DNA from: Chloroherpeton thalassium ATCC 35110
GTDB lineage: Bacteria > Bacteroidota > Chlorobiia > Chlorobiales > Chloroherpetonaceae
Length of the DNA: 64,000 bases
Assembly: GCF_000020525.1 (NCBI RefSeq)
Contig: NC_011026.1
Coordinates: forward strand, 434,001-498,000
Reading direction: 5' to 3'
The notes under the pieces were generated by a model, which saw nothing but the letters and a program-made list of their open reading frames with translations, was not told the DNA's origin and searched no databases. A program made the position numbers and the translations under genes. Positions within the stretch are counted from its first letter, which is position 1, and every line of letters begins with the position of its first letter. Positions 15,725-24,710 of the stretch are shown here, in pieces.

Positions 15725-17238
15725 GCAATTTCTCCTTTCGCGATTTCCTCCACGTGCTCGTCTAATTTAATTGCTTTAAAAAGAATGGCGCAAAAGACCC
15801 AAAAAAGCAAGTTAAATGGCGTTTTGCCAATAATATCTTGGGCGTACTCTACCACGAAAACCCCAGCAAGCATACACAAAATCGCTAGCACAATGACTTT
15901 GAGTTCCTCATCTTGAAGCTTCCAATATTGGAGCGTGCCTTTAATCAGAATGTTTAACCAAAGAAAAATGTAGAAAATGAACCCTATCCAGCCGAGTTCC
16001 ACCGCAACCCGAACAAATCCCGAATCAGGCGGAAAATTTGCTAAAAACGTGCCCGGGGAAAATTTCTGTCCCCAAACGCCAGTTGAGCCAAGCCCGCCAC
16101 CAATTGGATGCGCCAAAATCCATGGGAAAATCATTTCGCGATTTCGTTTTCGCACCATATAAGATTCATCTTTTTTTCCGCTAAATGTGGATTGCAACCG
16201 CTGTATATGATAGTTATTTGTTGGCATGTTGATAATTCCCATAAAAATAACGCCCATCACCGCACCGGCCAGATACAGCCGCCAATTTTTAGCCAGCACC
16301 ACAAGCGCCAAAATGGAAACCGGAAGAATCGCAATGGCGGAGCGCGTGCCGGAGTAGACCATTGCAAGCAAGACAAAAAGCGTGGCCACGCGATAAAACC
16401 ATTTCTTTAGCCAACTGTGTTTGCCTCGCGTAAGCAAAGGAATGAGAATGAGCATTCCCGCCATCACCACGCCGTATTGCGCGGGCGAGGCCATTGTGCC
16501 GAATGAGCGCCAGCGCCCGTTGATGTAGACAAGGTGCACTGCGTCGTTAGCAACCACAAAACTCATTTCAAATGGAAAATATCCATTGAAAAATTGCACC
16601 AGCCCCCAAGTTGCAGAAACGAAACACAAAATGACGATGAGATGCAATATATTTTTGACATCTTGTTTGGTCTCCAACATTCGATACGTTAGAAAAAATA
16701 CCAGGATATACCCAACCGCCGGGCGCATCACAAAAAACCATGCGGTACGAGAAGCCGCTATCGGATTCGCTATTTCCAAAATGTTATAGACAATCCAGAT
16801 GATAATAGGGACATTGAGCTGAGTTTTGAACCCTTCCCATTGTTTTTGGGTGTAGCATTTATACAAATACCCTATCATCATAAACAAAACTAATGCATCT
16901 TGGAGCAATCCAATTTTCACATTTGGCAAAGCCATTAAAATCGTGCCGAGCATACACGAAATGGTAATCGCGAGATAAACACCAAGGCGAATGCTGACCA
17001 TCGTTGAAAACAAAATCGGCGCGCCGACCGCACCCGCGATGATCAACACAGCCAAAATCAGCCCGAATTTAGCGATGCCAACGGAAATGCCTAAAGTAAC
17101 CGCGGTTAAAATTGCCCAACCTAACGGCGAATCAAACCGCCGCAGCACGAGCTCTGAAGCTAAATATTCATTCAATTTGGATTTTGGGGACTTTCCGATG
17201 GCGCTGGATTCAAGATTTTCGTTTTTCATTCGCGCCAT
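15721..17238 (-). CDS. O-antigen polymerase/ligase-like membrane protein (Wzy/WaaL/ExoQ type)
   Basis: About 505 residues with roughly 11 membrane helices and a large periplasmic loop between the later helices. The loop contains FSGKKDESYMVRKRNREMIFPWILAHPIGGGLGSTG, a region typical of Wzy_C proteins. The family polymerises repeat units or joins glycan to an acceptor in the periplasm. I use the ATG at 17238 (or 17229). The frame can start at a GTG at 17271, but that overlaps the upstream GT2 gene further. An acidic/basic tail follows the last helix. Confidence 0.88.
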   Translation of the reverse strand: MARMKNENLESSAIGKSPKSKLNEYLASELVLRRFDSPLGWAILTAVTLGISVGIAKFGLILAVLIIAGAVGAPILFSTMVSIRLGVYLAITISCMLGTILMALPNVKIGLLQDALVLFMMIGYLYKCYTQKQWEGFKTQLNVPIIIWIVYNILEIANPIAASRTAWFFVMRPAVGYILVFFLTYRMLETKQDVKNILHLIVILCFVSATWGLVQFFNGYFPFEMSFVVANDAVHLVYINGRWRSFGTMASPAQYGVVMAGMLILIPLLTRGKHSWLKKWFYRVATLFVLLAMVYSGTRSAIAILPVSILALVVLAKNWRLYLAGAVMGVIFMGIINMPTNNYHIQRLQSTFSGKKDESYMVRKRNREMIFPWILAHPIGGGLGSTGVWGQKFSPGTFLANFPPDSGFVRVAVELGWIGFIFYIFLWLNILIKGTLQYWKLQDEELKVIVLAILCMLAGVFVVEYAQDIIGKTPFNLLFWVFCAILFKAIKLDEHVEEIAKGEIA

Positions 17239-18472
17239 TTGCTTGATGTTCCGTGTGTAAAAATTTTCCACGATTCTTCGACTTCACGCCTTCAAGCATC
17301 GAAAAAAGATTGTTCAAGGCAAATTTAGGCAATTTAAACATCATTGCGCTTAAATTTTTCCACCCATTTGTATGGCTGATAAATAGCACAAACGCGATGA
17401 ACAACATGCCAAGCGATAAAAGCATGCCTGGAATCGAATAGGGCAATTTGCCGTAAATCGCTAAAATGATGCTTTCGGCAACGGCCAAAATAGGCACCAC
17501 AAAAAGCTGCAACGATCGCGGCGGTCGATATAGTGAAATCGCATAATCGATCGGGGAAAGACGCCCTGTTTTCAATCCGAACAAAATCAATTGCCAACCA
17601 TAGCGCATGGCAATATAATATTGCACACCCAGCCAGCGCGTTCGCTGTTTTTTTATCGCAGCTTCCGACTCAGTTTTTTCCTCAAAAACTTTCGCTCGCG
17701 GATTATAAACGCTTTTGAGATTGTGCTTCAAAAGTCCCACCATCAGATTTTTGTCCATGCCGGGCGCAACGCCGTCCAAACCCGCAACGGCATCGGCAAA
17801 AATATCATAGCGAACGCCAAAACCACTTCCACTAATTTCCAACATCATGCCCAATTTAGATTTCGCAGCACGAAACATCACATCGTTCAGTGCCTCCGAT
17901 GTGGCATCAAAGGATTGCGTTGCATTTTGCGCGGCCAGCGGCAGCCGTTGCCCTTGAACAAGATCGTAGCCCGATTTGAAGCCGGCTTCAAGCTCATGAA
18001 AAAAATCGCCGTCGACCAAATTATCTTTATCCAAAATCACCACATGGCTTGGCGACCAAATGCCTCGTTCGGTTTGAGCCGCAATATGTGCGGACAAAAA
18101 CTTCAAAGCGTGATGATATGGATTGCCGCTCAAATGCGAAAAAGCTTTTTCCAATGTGTAAAAGTCAAACTGCTTGACTGCCAAACTTAGATCTGGCGAC
18201 GCTTCTTGCAGCAAAATAATTGGCTTAATATGACTTTGCCCTTCGATGGATTTTGTGAGCGATTCCAAAACAGTCAAAAAGAAGCGATTGGGCTTATAAG
18301 CTGGGAGAAGCACCAAAATATCTTTCACCTCCGAGGAGCTTTTTGAGTCAAACTTGGGCGGCTTATATAGCACACCAAAAAGAATGGTTGCCATCCAATA
18401 AAATGAGTAGAAAAAGAAATAGGCGACAATCACCATCAAGAGGCTCGTTCCAAAATAAATTGCCCACGTCAT
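17210..18472 (-). CDS. Processive-type membrane glycosyltransferase family 2
   Basis: 420 residues. An N-terminal membrane helix (~5-38) precedes a GT2 core with VLLPAYKPNRFF, a DxD in VVILDKDNLVDGDF and a QxxRW-type motif (KKQRTRWLGVQYY). Two or three C-terminal helices follow. QxxRW and flanking helices characterise BcsA/HAS/chitin-synthase-like polymerising GT2s, so it may build a backbone chain rather than add one residue. It overlaps both neighbours: ATGA with the Wzc-like gene and about 29 bp with the Wzy-like gene. Confidence 0.88.
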   Translation of the reverse strand: MTWAIYFGTSLLMVIVAYFFFYSFYWMATILFGVLYKPPKFDSKSSSEVKDILVLLPAYKPNRFFLTVLESLTKSIEGQSHIKPIILLQEASPDLSLAVKQFDFYTLEKAFSHLSGNPYHHALKFLSAHIAAQTERGIWSPSHVVILDKDNLVDGDFFHELEAGFKSGYDLVQGQRLPLAAQNATQSFDATSEALNDVMFRAAKSKLGMMLEISGSGFGVRYDIFADAVAGLDGVAPGMDKNLMVGLLKHNLKSVYNPRAKVFEEKTESEAAIKKQRTRWLGVQYYIAMRYGWQLILFGLKTGRLSPIDYAISLYRPPRSLQLFVVPILAVAESIILAIYGKLPYSIPGMLLSLGMLFIAFVLFISHTNGWKNLSAMMFKLPKFALNNLFSMLEGVKSKNRGKFLHTEHQANGANEKRKS

Positions 18473-20724
18473 GTTTTCACTTTCTTTTTTCTGTTGAATT
18501 TTAATTCATCTTTAATCTTCATGAAATCGCGGTTTATTAAATGCTTGGCGATCAAGCGCAGCTTTGAGCGGCGTTTTGAAACGCTGCCAATGTAGTTTTC
18601 CATCTTCTCGATATCGATTTTGCTCAACACCGCGCCCGCAACCTGAAGCGAACTATCTGCAATCATTTGCATCGATCTGGCATCGATCGATTGGAAAATT
18701 TTATGCGCGCGGAATAAATAAAAGGCCGATTTGGCAAACATAGCCCATTCTTTCCAGTCCGCTGATTTTTCCAAAGCCGGCGGCACAATGAAGATATAAT
18801 CATACTTCGCGCGAATCTCCTGGAAAAATTGCTGCCAATTCGCCGAATCCATGATCTCCAAAGGCGAAAGTTGCGATTCGGTTAAATCCAGAATACCGGA
18901 TTTTTCATGGCCTAAAATGGCAAACGGCTGCGTACCAAGAATCGGCATACTGGCATCGGGGACGGAGTTGTCGTGCGGATCGCCATAAATGAGTAACACC
19001 TTCTGATTGATCTTTTGCAGCGATTCCATCACCTGCGAAGTGAACCAAACTTTTCCATCCATGCGATGGCCAGAAAGCCACAAAACAATGCGATTCTCAG
19101 GCTCGATTTTCAAAATCTCCTGCCGCAATGCCTTGAGCTGCTGTTGCAAAATATGGAAGGCTTCGGCTTGCGACAAGCTGCCATTTTTCACACACTCCGA
19201 CTGCATGTCGGGAATCGCTGCAACAACGCCAAACATAGAAACCTTTTCAAATCGGTCGACGGTAGAAATTGAGGCGTCTAAAATTTCAATTAAAACCAGA
19301 ACAACCACGATGAGAAGAAAAATGACGACACCCGAAGCGACAACCAAAACGCCTCTTTTTCCTGGCTTTGGCTTAATGGGAATGCTCGGAAAATCAACTG
19401 TGTAAATTTCCGCCGAGCCTTTTCCCTCCGCAACCGTTTTGGCGAGATTGAGCTTATTGAGCAAAATCAAATAGCCTTGCTGAGCAACATAAATCTCATT
19501 TTCCATGCCGCCAATAGTCGATTCCAATGGCGCGAACGAGCGAGCATATTCAAGAATGCGGCTAATCTCATTTTGGACGACCGGAATTGATTCTTCGGCA
19601 ATTTCCACATCCAGCTGATAACCGATAAGGCGATAAACCATTTCCTGCTTGGTTTGCTTCGGATCGTAAGGCACATCCTTCACCAACTTGACAATTTCAT
19701 GGCTCACTTGATCTTTAATTTCTTGAACTTCCTTTTCCTGCTTTTGTATATCAATGGATGGATTGGGCTTAAATTTATTGGCGATGAGCGTCGAATTTGC
19801 CGCCGAAAGCTTTCGCTTCAAATCCACAATTTTTTGATTCGCCTCTAAATTGACGGGCATCGGAAGCTCTGTCTCATAATCTTCTTTGATGCGCTCAACC
19901 GCTTTTTGGCGCGAAGCACGCACTTCCTTAAGATGGCTGAGCTGTATTTCCATATTCACAATCTGATTCACAATGGCCTTTGTATGCTCAGGCAAGTTGA
20001 TCACATTGTTTTTAATTTTGTACTGCTCGAGTCGCTTGATCTTTTTGTCCAACTCGTCCTTTGAACTGACAACCAATTTTTCAAACATGTCGCGGTCGTA
20101 GTCAGTCCGATGCTTGGAAATAGACTGATACAATTGCTTCATGGTTTCAATGATGAGACCATTGATATAAGCGGCTTTAAACGGCGTGTCCGCTTCATAA
20201 ACCACGCTGATATAATTGCTCTTGCCAATTCTGGCCATTCCCAAATTGGCGTTGATATAATCGTGCGAGAGATTGTTTTTTTTTAGAAAGAAATTGATTT
20301 CGGCATGGGTTTTATCCAGTAAGTTGAGCATTTCTTTCTCTTTGATAAGCCTATTGATAATGGGCATAATCTGCGAAGTGTCCAGCACGGCTGCATCATT
20401 TTCATCAAATTTTAAATGATTGTGCTTCTTGAGGTAAAACTCTTTTAGAAGTTGGAGGCGAACCAGTTCAATGTTTTTTCTAGACCGCGTGAGTTGAATG
20501 AGATTTTCGAAATATTCGTTAATCTCATATTGCTGGAGCACGTCGTCAGTCAGGCTTAATCCTTTACTGCTTTGAAAATTGATATTTAACGTGGCTTCTG
20601 AAACATACGTTTTGGGCTGAGATCTGGTTAAAAAGAACACAACAGCCATGGCCAAAATGGGCAAAGCTGTCCAAAGTTTCCAACGGTGTAAAACCGCTCG
20701 TATGATTGAAAAAAATTGCTCCAT
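18469..20724 (-). CDS. Wzc-like polysaccharide co-polymerase with degenerate kinase domain
   Basis: 751 residues. A Wzz-type N-terminus carries a membrane helix at ~17-35. A long periplasmic region with coiled coils (~200-400) follows, then a second helix (~455-482) and a cytoplasmic P-loop-like domain. That domain looks inactive: the Walker A position reads SGHRMDGKVW instead of a GxxxxGK[ST] loop, Walker A' and B positions lack their usual Asp residues, and there is no C-terminal tyrosine cluster (the tail is lysine-rich, ending KKKVKT). It probably sets chain length and connects synthesis to export without tyrosine-kinase cycling. The TolC-like gene lies 10 bp upstream. Confidence 0.88.
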   Translation of the reverse strand: MEQFFSIIRAVLHRWKLWTALPILAMAVVFFLTRSQPKTYVSEATLNINFQSSKGLSLTDDVLQQYEINEYFENLIQLTRSRKNIELVRLQLLKEFYLKKHNHLKFDENDAAVLDTSQIMPIINRLIKEKEMLNLLDKTHAEINFFLKKNNLSHDYINANLGMARIGKSNYISVVYEADTPFKAAYINGLIIETMKQLYQSISKHRTDYDRDMFEKLVVSSKDELDKKIKRLEQYKIKNNVINLPEHTKAIVNQIVNMEIQLSHLKEVRASRQKAVERIKEDYETELPMPVNLEANQKIVDLKRKLSAANSTLIANKFKPNPSIDIQKQEKEVQEIKDQVSHEIVKLVKDVPYDPKQTKQEMVYRLIGYQLDVEIAEESIPVVQNEISRILEYARSFAPLESTIGGMENEIYVAQQGYLILLNKLNLAKTVAEGKGSAEIYTVDFPSIPIKPKPGKRGVLVVASGVVIFLLIVVVLVLIEILDASISTVDRFEKVSMFGVVAAIPDMQSECVKNGSLSQAEAFHILQQQLKALRQEILKIEPENRIVLWLSGHRMDGKVWFTSQVMESLQKINQKVLLIYGDPHDNSVPDASMPILGTQPFAILGHEKSGILDLTESQLSPLEIMDSANWQQFFQEIRAKYDYIFIVPPALEKSADWKEWAMFAKSAFYLFRAHKIFQSIDARSMQMIADSSLQVAGAVLSKIDIEKMENYIGSVSKRRSKLRLIAKHLINRDFMKIKDELKFNRKKKVKT

Positions 20725-20734
20725 GCGTTCAATT

Positions 20735-21478
20735 CTATTCCCTAAACATTAAGTTGTTTAGGTCTTCGAACTGGCCTGAGACGATTGAAATTTCACGATA
20801 GATTTGTTCGGAGCTAAACCGCAGTTCCAAAATCGCCTCGCGCGTTTGCGAAACAGCGTTCATTGCATCAATATACCCTTCTATTTGGCCTTCACCTCGT
20901 TGAAAGCGTTCCAACGCTAAACGCGCTTGCTCCTCCTGAGATGCCAAAATCTCTTGCTTAAGCTGCATAGCGCTCAACATTTGAGTGTATTGTTGATATT
21001 TCTCTTCTACCCAGATTCTTAGCGTTCGTTTTCTTTTCATAATTTCGTCTTCAACGCGACGCGCGCCAGCCTCTGCCAACCTAACTCGACTGGGAAGCGT
21101 GAAGAGGCCTTCCAAATCTAAATTTAAGGTTAAACCAAATGCCGGCACAAAATTCACCTGCGCCGATTGATTGGCCTCTGAGCTATTTTCATAATTCAAA
21201 AATTGAATACCAAACCGAAAACTCCCAAGCCAACTCATTTTTTCTTGAATAATGCGCTCCTTCTCTTGAATATGCTCTTCTCTTAACGCTTCAATATCGT
21301 ATGAATGACGAAAAACTTGAATGACTAACGAATCAATAATTTTTTTGTCGGTTGAATCCAGTTCAGTTTTCAACGTTTGCGATTGGGCAAACAAAACGGA
21401 CGGCACTTCAAGCAATGCGATTGTTAGCCAAACAATTAAAATCTTGAACATTTGCTTGGGAAAATGATTAAGTAGCAT
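20735..21478 (-). CDS. Short TolC-like outer-membrane protein
   Basis: About 247 residues from ATG 21478 (an ATG at 21451 is also possible). An N-terminal signal (MFKILIVWLTIALLEVPSVLFAQS) precedes a stretch with LVIQVFRHSYDIEALREE, a beta-strand pair, and long helices LRIWVEEKYQQYTQMLS and LALERFQRGEGQIEGYIDA. These match half of a TolC/OEP repeat. Full TolC proteins are around 430 residues with two such halves. The frame extends upstream to 21658 but that part does not look like a protein. Beside the Wzc-like gene it may be the outer-membrane part of the export path, possibly as a higher oligomer. Confidence 0.75.
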   Translation of the reverse strand: MLLNHFPKQMFKILIVWLTIALLEVPSVLFAQSQTLKTELDSTDKKIIDSLVIQVFRHSYDIEALREEHIQEKERIIQEKMSWLGSFRFGIQFLNYENSSEANQSAQVNFVPAFGLTLNLDLEGLFTLPSRVRLAEAGARRVEDEIMKRKRTLRIWVEEKYQQYTQMLSAMQLKQEILASQEEQARLALERFQRGEGQIEGYIDAMNAVSQTREAILELRFSSEQIYREISIVSGQFEDLNNLMFRE

Positions 21479-21706
21479 GTAAAAAACAACTCTGGATGCG
21501 TCACTTGAGGCGTTTTTTACGAACGATGACATGCTTTCAGGCGATTCGTGCGAAAGCAAACATCGGGATTTTTCTTCAAAGAAGATTAAAATCCAGCTTT
21601 TGTTGGAATGGACAAAGGCAAAAAGAGATGCTGAAGTTGCGTTTTTCTTTTTTAGCAACCTTTTTCATTGCGGCTATTATCAAAGCGAATCATTAGCGTT
21701 GAACAA

Positions 21707-22999
21707 TCATACATTTTCTGATTGCAGTAGCGCTGGGAATGTTTTCAAAATAATTTGAATATCGAACCAAACGGAGCAATTCTGAGCGTAATGATTATCT
21801 AATGCGATTCGCTCTGCTTCAGACATATCAGACTTGCCTCGCTTTGTAACTTGCCAAAGCCCAGTGATGCCTGCCGGCGCCATGAACCGCTCTGTCCATG
21901 CATCTGTTGTCAGTTTTTCCGCTTCGTAAAGCGGCAAAGGCCGATTTCCAACAATGGAGATGTCGCCAATTAAAACATTTATCAACTGAGGCAATTCATC
22001 AATGCTTGTATTTCGAATAAAGCGACCAAATTTTGTAACCCTTGGATCGTCTTTAAACTTCATAAAAATGCCGGATTGTTTACTTTTCTGCAGATTGGCA
22101 TATTCGCTTTGAGTATAAATGACATTATCAGCAATGAATACGTCTTTGGCGTTTGCAATCGGCGCTAATATCGCTTCATCTTCCACTGCTTGATGAAATC
22201 CGTCATGAACACCGACCTTTTGTAGAACAGCCTCCTGATTCTGATACATATTCAGGTGCTTTAACTTCTCTATATTTTTATCAGCACCTGCTGCCATCGA
22301 ACGAAACTTGTATAAATCAAAAATTTGATACCCCATCCCTACACGTTTAGACTTGTAGAGAACCGGTCCTTTGGACTCAAGCTTAATTATCAACCCAACA
22401 ATGAAAAGCACTGGCGAAAGTAAAATGAGCGCCATAGCCGATGAAAAAATATCAAAAGCCCGCTTGAGAATAGGAATTTTATAGCTCTTAAAAACTTGCT
22501 TCTCTTCCGATTGCTTGAAGTTTTTGATTTGAAATAAATAGCTTAAGCGATAAGCCAGCGCATCTATTTCGATTGGCTTTACAAAAAAGTCATCGACGCC
22601 TTCTTTTAATAAAGCAATGCGTTCTGGTTTTGATAATTCAACTGTAGAAGTAAAAAGGAAAAGGGATTTTTTTAGACTACCGCTAGATTTAAGCAGATGC
22701 AAAAACTGCAGCTTGTTCATGTCTGTCAAAGTATATTCCGAGATGATAGCATCTGGAATATTTCCTGCTTGTAGCCACTTGAACACTTCATGGCAACTAC
22801 AAAATGCTGTTACAAGGAATCTACCTTGATGATTATTTTCAAATCCGGCTTGTAAGCTATTACATGCGTCTTTATCAGGGTCAATACATAGGATGTGGCG
22901 GATTTTTTTATCAGTACCCATTTCGTCTTTTGAGTTTGGGAGGTTTAACTCAAGGCTATTTGATAGAGACGACTCGAATTCTACTTTAGAGTTATTCAC
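21707..22999 (-). CDS. Receiver domain fused to initiating sugar (phosphoglycosyl) transferase
   Basis: 430 residues. Residues ~34-150 are a CheY-like receiver: HILCIDPDKD acidic pocket, IPDAIISEYTL in which Glu88 occupies the phospho-acceptor Asp position, FTSTVE, and Lys141 in FFVKPIE. Residues ~170-430 form a WcaJ/RfbP-type bacterial sugar transferase: a membrane hairpin (RAFDIFSSAMALILLSPVLF), KFRSMAAGAD, DELPQLINVLIGDISIVGNRPLP and PAGITGLWQVTKRGK. The enzyme loads the first sugar-phosphate on undecaprenyl phosphate. The fused receiver suggests signal-controlled initiation, yet the D-to-E change mimics a phosphorylated state. Confidence 0.92.
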   Translation of the reverse strand: MNNSKVEFESSLSNSLELNLPNSKDEMGTDKKIRHILCIDPDKDACNSLQAGFENNHQGRFLVTAFCSCHEVFKWLQAGNIPDAIISEYTLTDMNKLQFLHLLKSSGSLKKSLFLFTSTVELSKPERIALLKEGVDDFFVKPIEIDALAYRLSYLFQIKNFKQSEEKQVFKSYKIPILKRAFDIFSSAMALILLSPVLFIVGLIIKLESKGPVLYKSKRVGMGYQIFDLYKFRSMAAGADKNIEKLKHLNMYQNQEAVLQKVGVHDGFHQAVEDEAILAPIANAKDVFIADNVIYTQSEYANLQKSKQSGIFMKFKDDPRVTKFGRFIRNTSIDELPQLINVLIGDISIVGNRPLPLYEAEKLTTDAWTERFMAPAGITGLWQVTKRGKSDMSEAERIALDNHYAQNCSVWFDIQIILKTFPALLQSENV

Positions 23000-23030
23000 A
23001 AGTATAAATTTTTATACAAAGTGGCATTGG

Positions 23031-23408
23031 TCAGCTACCCACACGCCTAAAAATAGAGGAAATACGCGCTTTCAATTCTTCTGGATTAAAAGGCTTCACG
23101 ATAAAATCATCCGCACCAATATTTAAACACTTAATGCGGTCTTCACTTTTATCATTAGCTGATAGAACAACAATAGGGATGTCTTTGAAAAAGCCGCTGA
23201 CACGCACATTTTTGATAAATGAATATCCATCAACATTTGGCATATTGATGTCGACAATAACCAGATCTGGAATATTGCCTTGCTGCAACCAAAATAGAGC
23301 TTCATCTCCATCTTTTTTTGTGACAACATCATAAGATTTTGTCAAAATGAAAGATAAAATCTTAAGCATCGCAACTTCATCATCAACGACAAGAATTGTT
23401 TTTTTCAT
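23031..23408 (-). CDS. Single-domain response regulator (CheY-like)
   Basis: 125 residues comprising a complete receiver only. VVDDE acidic pair, Asp at PDLVIVDINMP, VVLSAND and FIVKPFN are intact, so it should be phosphorylatable. It lies 31 bp upstream of the receiver-sugar transferase fusion, and the two receivers share phrases (WLQ-GNIPD-). No histidine kinase is adjacent. It may relay a signal to the polysaccharide machinery or to motility. Confidence 0.93.
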   Translation of the reverse strand: MKKTILVVDDEVAMLKILSFILTKSYDVVTKKDGDEALFWLQQGNIPDLVIVDINMPNVDGYSFIKNVRVSGFFKDIPIVVLSANDKSEDRIKCLNIGADDFIVKPFNPEELKARISSIFRRVGS

Positions 23409-23663
23409 TGCTACTTGTTAAATGAAGTAAAAATCTTGTGAAATCAATTTTGTAAATAAATAACTTAAAATTCGCCTTAGCTTTTTATTCGAATGAGAGA
23501 TCCTTCAGGCCAAGAACAAATTTCATCGTTATTTGATTCCTTTATTTTTTCACTTTTCTTACTTGCATGTTTAAGGAATGCTAAGGTTTAGTCACTGCTG
23601 TAAAAATAGGAAAATGGGGGCTTTTTTGAAAGCAATTTAGGAAATAGATTCATTATAACAATG

Positions 23664-24512
23664 TCACACAGCAAACTTCGCTTCAAATGGATAGTCTTTC
23701 AGTGTGTTTTTGTAACATTCATACTCAAGAGGATTTTTCACAGCTGTTCGCCCTAAAGCCATTTGATAAACAGGCTTTCCCTCGTATGCTTCTAACGTAG
23801 TTGCATCAAACAAGTACAAATGTTCCCCTTTCACATTCTGCTGAATAGCTTTTGTCCCATAGTATTTTCTTAAAAAGACATACCTTGATGAAAAAATTAA
23901 CGTGCTCAATTCATCATCATAATACAACGATAACGGATTTAAGTGCTTTGCAACCAAGAGTTTATGAGGAGTGCGACGGTCGCAAGAAAGAAAAGTGAGC
24001 TGACCTTTCAAAAGCTGCAGTTTTGATTGAACTTTTGGAAGAGTCTTTTCCGTAATGCCATCTCTGGAATATCGCTCGATATAGCGAAAAATAATTTCGC
24101 TGTCAACTTCACCTGTTCTTGTGCAACCACACTCAGCAAACTGCTGCTCATCATTTTCAACCTGACCGTTGTGAATGCCAAGGATTGCACCCGTCACAAT
24201 CGGATGATTGTTATGATGGCAAAGGACATCGCCTTTGGTAGGCCTCCGAGTATGACCTAAAATGACGACGGTATTGCTATCGATTTTTTCCAACAATTTT
24301 GCGTAGCGTTCGGAATCCACAAAATCTGAAGCCGATACAGGCTGCTTTTCAATGAAAGCTTCCCCATCTTTTTGAATTATAGCAACGCCTGTGGCTTCTT
24401 TACCACGCTCTTCATTTGCAAGTAAATTCTTTGTAAGAAGATTTCTAATTTCTGCAAGAGCGCTCTCATTTCTTTGACGGGGATATAATAACATCGAAGC
24501 AATTCCACACAT
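23664..24512 (-). CDS. Stand-alone class II glutamine amidotransferase
   Basis: 282 residues beginning MCGIASMLLY, so Cys2 becomes the N-terminal nucleophile. Other GATase II (Ntn-hydrolase) signatures are GHTRRPTKGDV, HHNNHPIV and LGIHNGQVENDEQ. It would release ammonia from glutamine. There is no synthetase or isomerase domain as in AsnB, GlmS or PurF, so it must serve a separate partner. The putative amidoligase at 25957 is the obvious candidate in the neighbourhood. A hairpin at 24685-24710 lies between it and the upstream GT9 gene, so it may be transcribed separately. Confidence 0.88.
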   Translation of the reverse strand: MCGIASMLLYPRQRNESALAEIRNLLTKNLLANEERGKEATGVAIIQKDGEAFIEKQPVSASDFVDSERYAKLLEKIDSNTVVILGHTRRPTKGDVLCHHNNHPIVTGAILGIHNGQVENDEQQFAECGCTRTGEVDSEIIFRYIERYSRDGITEKTLPKVQSKLQLLKGQLTFLSCDRRTPHKLLVAKHLNPLSLYYDDELSTLIFSSRYVFLRKYYGTKAIQQNVKGEHLYLFDATTLEAYEGKPVYQMALGRTAVKNPLEYECYKNTLKDYPFEAKFAV

Positions 24513-24684
24513 AATAAAAACAGATAGTAGTTATGGAGTTTCGAAAAGCCTCTGCTGGGCTTCTCGCACCTTAATCGAACAAAACAAGAGCTACTGATAC
24601 ACTACCATTGTAGAGTCAGTGCAAATGATTTTTTTCTTTGTTTTTAAATCGGGCTTGCGTTAGTAACTCATGGAAGGTACGATG

Positions 24685-24710
24685 AAAAAATCAAACAAGT
24701 TTGATTTTTT
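24685..24710 (-). terminator. AT-rich perfect hairpin right after the GT9 stop codon
   Basis: AAAAAATCAAAC and GTTTGATTTTTT pair perfectly around a 2-nt loop and end in six T on either strand. It begins immediately after the TAA of the GT9 gene. It probably terminates the long 30830-24711 unit. Confidence 0.7.

Noticed and set aside
21479-21658. Longer start for the short TolC-like protein
   Set aside because: The extra ~60 residues come before the signal peptide, which would then be internal.
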